Assembly (NCBI RefSeq): GCF_030272615.1
Contig: NC_081410.1
Span: 224,119,415-224,183,414, forward strand
Reading direction: 5' to 3'
DNA from: Cryptomeria japonica
Lineage: Eukaryota > Streptophyta > Pinopsida > Cupressales > Cupressaceae
DNA length: 64,000 bases
The notes beneath the pieces were generated by a model that had not been told where the DNA came from, did not search any database, and was given only the letters and a program-made list of their open reading frames with translations. The first letter of the stretch is position 1. Every line of letters begins with the position of its first letter. The position numbers and the translations under genes are program-made. Positions 58,881 to 64,000 of the stretch are shown here, piece by piece.

Positions 58881-60365
58881 TTTGCATTTCTATAAGTAAA
58901 GGTTTGGCTTTTCAGTTTTAGCCAGTGGCACTATCTCTGTCTGAACTTGTGTCTCAACCTGTTCCTGTTCTGGTTTCTCCATCCGTGTCTCAGAAGGTTT
59001 TTCTGAGCTCTCAACAACTAGTTTCTCAGGTGTGGCCTATGTATGCACTTTCGATTTCTCTATTTGTACCTCTGTACTATCCATTACCAATTCTCCTGAT
59101 TGTTTTCCAATTTTATCTACCGGTTCCTCTAATGGTTTACCAGTGGTATCTTCTGCCAGTTGCTCTGTCTGAGTAGGTTTTTCTGTGCTTATGTTTACAG
59201 TATCATTAACCTTAACCTCAACATCTGCAACCGGTGACTTAGTAGTCACTTCTTCCTTCTTATCCTTAGCGGTTTCTTTGTCAACCACAACATTTACTTC
59301 TTGAGTATCTATATTTATAGTGTACAAAATTTCAGATTCAGGATTAGTATCCTCTAGTGAAGTCTCCATATTCTCATTGGCCGGTTGACTGTCTGTAGTT
59401 TCTACCGGTGGAGTATCCGAAGGAGGAGGTGGGAGCACATTATCAACTATTTTAAGGCTTGGAGGTCCACCTACCTTACCTTTTCCTTTATCCCTATCCT
59501 TTTGGTATACTCTGATAGTTTTGGGTCTTAGTAATTCTTCATGTTTCTCTTTTTCTACAAAGAATATATCCCATGCATCCATTGTTTCCTTAGAGACTTC
59601 ATTCACTCTACCTACCATCAGTGCTACATGCCGGCGAGCGGTTGAAAATACTGTCTGGTTAGCCTCACTGATTAGTTTGTCTATCTCATCAGGTGAGTTT
59701 ACTAGATGCACTACAAGTAGTTTTTCAATTTTTATTTTCTTATCCAACTCAACAATAGCTGCCCTTCTAGCTTCTAGTCTTCTATACAGATCATTAGGTA
59801 TTTCATCAACAATTTCCTTCAAAAATTTCTTTCAAATGTCCAAGTGTAAAATTACACTATTCTCTATGCTTTCCTTGTCATCAACAGATAGTGTGTTGTA
59901 CAGTTTGCTAATGTTTTTCAAATTTCCATCTTCAGTTATTTCACTTAAGAGTTTATCCAGTGGAGCAATATCTTGTTTTACCTTCTTCTTCTTAGGACTC
60001 AACTTTTTCGCTGGAGGCCTCACTGCCTGTTACTTTTGCCTTGTTTTCTTGGGTGTAGGTGAGGGTACCGGTGAGGGTTTTCTTTTCCTTTCAACCCTTT
60101 TGAATACCGCCGGTATATCACTTTCAAAGGAAGTTCCAACCGGTGAAAGATGAGTTTCCGGTTGAAGTCCTCCCAACTCACTTTCCTTTATACCAGTTTG
60201 TTTCAAGACATCTTCCTTAATGGCTTTTGCCTGTCGGGTTCCTTTCCTTACTGTTTCTTCAACCTTCTTAACCCTTTTCCTAGACTGAATTCTACTCTCA
60301 ATTGTTTCTGCATTTCCAAAGTTTCTCAGTGGGTTCCTTTGGTGCTTCAAGGAGGGATTTTGCAT
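58880..60365 (-). pseudogene. Element N unknown ORF, middle part (basic then acidic)
   Basis: One minus-strand frame through stops at 60030, 59832 and 59037. From its start: a basic segment (SRIQSRKRVKKVEE), a proline/lysine cluster likely to be a nuclear localisation signal (KRKPSPVPSPTPKKTRQK, then KKLSPKKKKVKQD, about 59980-60090), and a helical region (NDLYRRLEARRAAIVELDKK, then DKLISEANQTVFSTARRHVA). A Lys/Gly segment (DRDKGKGKVGGPPS) and a long Pro/Thr/Glu/Val-rich acidic tail (about 59040-59440) follow. Low-complexity ends make homology calls unreliable. I do not recognise the family. Confidence 0.6.
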
Positions 60366-61446
60366 AAGTTTCTATAATGTTATGTGTCTCATAGCCCATT
60401 TCAGTTACCTAGATAGTTCTAGGGACAATTGCCTCTATCTAGATTTCATCCTTTTTAATTACAAAGCAAATTTCTTTTTGATATTTATCTACAATTGCCT
60501 ATGATAGTCTTATTCTAGTTTTCATTTGAGTCTTCAATGCTTGAAAATTCTCATTTGTGTTTTTCTCTCTGTCTTCTCCCATATTGTTCAATAGATCCAA
60601 TAATTGCTTTCCTATCTGTATATCAAAGACAAAATCTCTTCTACCAATACCGGGTACTTGTTTAGTAATATACAACATTAAACATTCAAGCAAATTTGCA
60701 AATCTAAAGGTTCCTTTCTTATCTCCTTTAATCTTCTTTAGATTGTCTATCAATTCATCTTTGAGCCATTCACACACATCTATTCTAGCATTATCATTGA
60801 CCATGTTATATGCACTTTTGATACATAGGCTAGAAACTGAGTTCAACCTATTTCTATATGTGGCTTTATAACCTAAGATCATACTAATAAATCTGACATT
60901 GATGTCCTTTATATCATTTGCCCTTAGAGACCTTTTGTCAAAAGTTGCACCAGTTAGTTTTATCACTGTGTCATTCGAGACCTTCTTTGTTCTGTTAGGT
61001 CTACTACCGGTGGAAGGTAACCCTGTTACTGCTTTTACTGCTTCTTTTGTGATTTTATGAATGAAATCCAACCAGAAGAATTCACCATGGACTCTTCTTA
61101 GAACAATTCTTATTACATCTTTGGGAAAATCAGGAATGCTAAGAATATCCACAAAGCCTAGGGTTTCTACTATCTTGTGTTCCGACTTGATATTTCCAGA
61201 TTTGTCACAAATCACAGTCCTATATATGTTTTTGATCTCATCATCACCTAATTCCTCTATATGACAATGTATGTATATCCTAGGGTCTTCAACATATACT
61301 ACTCCCTTAGGAATTTAAGAAAATGCACCTATGCTATAATCTTTCTTCGCAATTTCAAGAACCAGTTTGAATACGGGTCTAGGGCATTTAATAACCTCAA
61401 TCACAATAGGGTTTGCAATAAATTTAGGAGTGGAGGAGGATGCCAT
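60366..61446 (-). pseudogene. Element N unknown ORF, N-terminal globular domain
   Basis: ATG at 61446 (MASSSTPKFIANPIVIEVIK) opens a frame with one TAA at 61315-61317, then 238 open codons (61215-60499) and more stops to about 60320. It is well-mixed, globular-looking sequence: KSEHKIVETLGFVDILSIPD, VLRRVHGEFFWLDFIHKITK, EAVKAVTGLPSTG, VRFISMILGYKATYRNRLNS, DVCEWLKDELIDNLKKIKGD, FRFANLLECLMLYITKQVPG. The I-x-K/T-E-A-V-x-A-V-T-G-L-P signature is reminiscent of plant-transposon-associated domains that resemble the mobile domain, but I cannot assign it. It starts about 300 bp after the end of the zinc-knuckle ORF. Confidence 0.62.
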
Positions 61447-61750
61447 AGTTATAAATACCTCAATCTACCTTAGGGATGAGTGTTTTGATGAACTGCTTCA
61501 CTTCTTCTCTAAGGATGCCTTCGCTCGGGAATTTTTGCGCTCTCAAAGATTTGAATGCTCGGTGAATGAAAGCGGAGCCAAAACACTTGCTTTACAATGT
61601 TATTTTCTCCAACTACCATATTTAATGCTTGTCGGTTAAGTCACAAATTAACTCATCTGCCGGTATAGAAGTAATTTCAACTTCTCACCATCAACTGAGG
61701 GAATAATAGCATGTTTTTCATTTTGTTGCTAAACCCCCAATGATTTTTCT

Positions 61751-62863
61751 TCAGTTAGATGAAGAGTCTCCTGCCGGTGGAGTGTTACTCTGTTCTGCTA
61801 GTGGAGGAGTATTTCTATCAACATTCTGATCTAACTTTCTGATCCATTGCTTTGAGAATTCTTGCTTTACCTCTTCAACCTTTTCTTTACCTTTCAAGCT
61901 ATGACCTTTGTTATTTGCCAGTGGGGACTTGCTTCTACAAAATTTTGCAATATGTCCAATTTTGTTACAAGCATAACAAGTCACATTGTTTTTCTGAATA
62001 GCTTTCCCATATCCTATGCCGGTATGTGTTCTACATTGATTAGATAAGTGTCGAAATCTTCCACAAACATAACATCTTACATTCATTCTGCAATTTTCTA
62101 AGTTATGACCAACTTTGTTGCATTTAGAACATTGACCGGTGGGTGTATTAGTGTTCTGATAATTTCTAGATCTACACTGATTTGCTCTATGACCATACTT
62201 GTTATAGTTAAAGTATTTCCCATTGAATTTGTAAGCATTAGGTTGTCTTACCAATTTTCTATGATCATGATTGTTTGCAGTACCAGAGCTTTCACCAATT
62301 TCAAAGCCAAGGCCATTTGTATCACCATTAGGTTTATGATTCTTCAACATGTCAACAAGTTCTTCTAAACTTTTCTTTAATTTCTCTTTGTGTTGATTTG
62401 CAACAGTCAGTTCATTTTCCAAGATTCCTTTCTGTCTCATGAGTTCAGTTCTGTCATTTTGTGTATGCATCAAATCTATCTTCAACATATCATTCTCATG
62501 ACTAAGTCTTGTGTTTTCATTTCCAGCATCATTTAGTCTTCTAGTCAAGTCATCTTCATTCTTCTTTTTGTCTTCAATTTATTTACAAAATCTCATAGTC
62601 ATATCTTGCATCTCATTCTTCATTGTACAGTTATCTTGTCTCAGTTGGTTTACCAAATCATTAAGAGTTTCCTTTTCATCTTCCTCTTTTTGCACCTTCT
62701 CACAAAGTTCTCTTCTTTTATTTCTTGCTATGGTTAAATTTTCTTGAAGTCCTCGAATAATATCCTAAGCAGCCTTCAAATCATTATCAAGTTTGATATT
62801 CTTCACTTTTTCTGCATCATAGTCTGAAAGAGCTGTTTCCATTTGCTTTCTCAAGTTTTCCAT
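61751..62863 (-). pseudogene. Element N gag-like coiled-coil/zinc-knuckle protein
   Basis: ATG at 62863 (MENLRKQMETALSDYDAEK), 58 bp after the primer site, with in-frame stops at 62765 (TAG) and near 62578 (TAA), then open for 265 codons to 61751. The N-terminal half is coiled coil (ENDMLKIDLMHTQNDRTELM, LENELTVANQHKEKLKKSLE). The C-terminal half has four knuckles: YFNYNKYGHRANQC (two Cys replaced by Phe/Tyr-type residues) and three intact CX2CX4HX4C motifs, CSKCNKVGHNLENC, CYVCGRFRHLSNQC and CYACNKIGHIAKFC. The UBN2 core usual in copia gag is missing. It probably binds the element RNA. Confidence 0.75.
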
Positions 62864-62920
62864 CTCTATCGGTGACAAGATCTTCCTCAAGCTGTTAGGA
62901 TTTTGAAAATAGAGGACCAA

Positions 62921-62932
62921 GCTCTGATACCA
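62921..62932 (-). other. Element N primer binding site
   Basis: Minus strand TGGTATCAGAGC, two bases inside the LTR end; the same site type as the copia elements here. Confidence 0.85.
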
Positions 62933-62934
62933 AT

Positions 62935-63724
62935 TGTTAGGATTCTCAAAGATACTGAGAGGGGGGGGGGGTGAATCAATATCTGACCGGTTAGATAATT
63001 TTCTTAACTTATAACATGAAAGACATACTAAAACTGTGTACCGGTAAACCAGAAATAATGCAACAAATAAGAATAACAACCACAACATGAAAAACACACC
63101 ATAACACAATATTTTAATGAGGAAACCCAGTGTGGGAAAAAACTTGGTGGGATTTGTGACCCACAATATTCACTTAGTGGCCAATAAGAGAATATTACTG
63201 CTTACAATAGGGGCCTACACATGCAGGAAGACTAAGTGCCTAGAGCTCACTGCTCAATTACAAAAGAAGTCACACTAACTTACAAAAATGAATTATTCAA
63301 ATTCAATGTCTTGTACTGCTTCAGATTAGCATCTATTATGCCAGATTGAGTACCGGTTTAAGCTCTGCTACATACATAAACCCTTAACCTAATAATTCAC
63401 ATATTAGGTCTGCTACCTTCTATTCATATTTCACATCATATCATATCCTAAATAATCTACAATGATCTCATACATATATGAGTCATATTATAATCCACCA
63501 TGTTGTCTTACAAAAGATTTTACAATTAATTACAAAATACATTAATACAAAATTGTTGTCGGCCAAGGTGCCGGTAATCTTCCTTTTCGGTGGCGGTGTC
63601 CTGTATGTCGGTGTAGAGTCTGTCTGTGCCGGTGCCCACCGATATCACATGATTGTAAGGTTGCCACCAATGACAATACCTTCAATCACCTACAATTTCT
63701 CATTGGAGTGTGCATTTTCCAACA
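62935..63724 (-). repeat. Element N 5' LTR (element orientation)
   Basis: 790 bp partner of 56988-57773, plus strand TGTTAGGATTCTC to TTTTCCAACA. Confidence 0.9.
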
Positions 63725-64000
63725 AATAGGATAGGACACATTACTGTAAACTGTCCCAATAGTGATAGTAAGAACAAATCGGAGAAGTTTAAAAAGTTCA
63801 AAGGAGGAAATAGGAGAAACTGTCTTGTTGCAGTTGATGAAGGTGTCATTAATGATGAATCAGAAGATGAATAAAGCGAAGATATAGTGTTTGTAGCCAT
63901 TAAGGAAGATGTGTCAGACAAGAAGGCTCTTGTCTCCCGCTTTGATAATTCTAATGAGTGGATTATTGACAGTGGTTGTTCTCACCACATGATTGGTGAC
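63725..64000 (+). pseudogene. Copia F gag end and protease start
   Basis: After the AATAG duplication the host frame resumes with RIGHITVNCPN, the second half of a CCHC knuckle. An acidic/basic tail follows (one TAA near 63873), then NEWIIDSGCSHHMIGD at the window edge, a copia protease active site with intact D-S-G. The element continues to the right. Confidence 0.85.

Larger units (their letters stand above)
56988..63724 (-). mobile_element. Element N: large non-autonomous LTR retrotransposon with novel ORF
   Basis: 6,737 bp. LTRs 56988-57773 and 62935-63724 (on minus: TGTTGGAAAATGC to ...AACA) share roughly 93% identity by eye over a ~180 bp stretch and are flanked by the perfect duplication AATAG. 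On the minus strand the primer site TGGTATCAGAGC lies next to the right LTR, and polypurine tract GTCAAAGCGGGAGAT next to the left one. The 5.2 kb interior encodes only a coiled-coil/zinc-knuckle protein and a long protein of unknown family. I find no protease, RT, RNase H or integrase motif in any frame, so it must borrow these, perhaps from copia elements with the same primer type. Confidence 0.92.
54660..64000 (+). mobile_element. Ty1/copia element F, 5' part, interrupted by element N
   Basis: LTR 54660-56109, primer site, gag from 56181, interrupted at 56987 by element N, and resumed at 63730 up to the protease at the window edge. The rest of pol and the 3' LTR lie outside. Confidence 0.85.

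Noticed and set aside
59521..60153. 210-codon plus frame opposite to element N's ORF
   Set aside because: Ser/Phe/Leu-rich complement of a Lys/Glu/Asp-rich protein; the minus frame aligns with the element's own orientation and has protein-like domains.

Overview
The window is plant nuclear DNA made almost entirely of nested and decayed LTR retrotransposons. I see no host protein gene, tRNA or rRNA. The plant origin rests on Tat-type Ty3/gypsy elements with a second (cellular-type) RNase H, a chromovirus with a chromodomain, several Ty1/copia elements primed by TGGTATCAGAGC-like sites, and a captured plant mobile domain. Very long LTRs (1.2-2.6 kb), multi-level nesting and many old in-frame stops suggest a large, repeat-rich genome. 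A gymnosperm such as a conifer is my guess; the sequence does not prove it.

Layout. (1) 1-14752: Tat-type element T1 (+), 5' end outside the window. It has one degenerate gag-protease-RT-RNase H-aRNase H-integrase frame, a long 3' non-coding region, an antisense plant-mobile-domain ORF (10001-11994, -) with its own TATA-like box and a palindrome-rich leader, then a polypurine tract and a 1.6 kb 3' LTR. (2) 14753-16209: relic of another Tat-like element on the - strand. (3) 16210-22884: copia A (+), a ~2.57 kb 5' LTR and partial gag. A 2.7 kb non-autonomous LTR element (S, -) with a GC-rich core sits inside that LTR. (4) 22885-40332: copia D (-), arranged LTR - full internal region - LTR - start of a second internal region. 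The middle LTR is split by a chromovirus G (24527-32369, +) with a perfect 5 bp target duplication. (5) 40334-43500: copia C (+), reduced to gag joined directly to RNase H. (6) 43501-51829: second Tat-type element T2 (+) with leader, gag, protease and linker but no RT or integrase. (7) 51830-54659: AT-rich DNA, then the 3' end of another chromovirus with an LTR holding a ~670 bp TA/ATACAT microsatellite. (8) 54660-64000: copia F (+), LTR and gag up to the protease motif. A 6.7 kb non-autonomous LTR element N (56988-63724, -) is inserted within its zinc-knuckle codons.

The most unusual parts are element N, which has intact LTRs and target duplication, a coiled-coil/zinc-knuckle protein and a ~1.1 kilo-residue ORF of unknown function in place of pol; the antisense mobile-domain gene of T1; short palindromic repeats (AGCGCT; TCGTACGA) in the non-coding parts of the two Tat elements; and G-patch-like segments in both Tat polyproteins. 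Most coding frames are broken by stops that look like C-to-T changes (CAG to TAG, CGA to TGA), as expected for methylated, silenced DNA. Proteins named here are therefore mostly pseudogenes.
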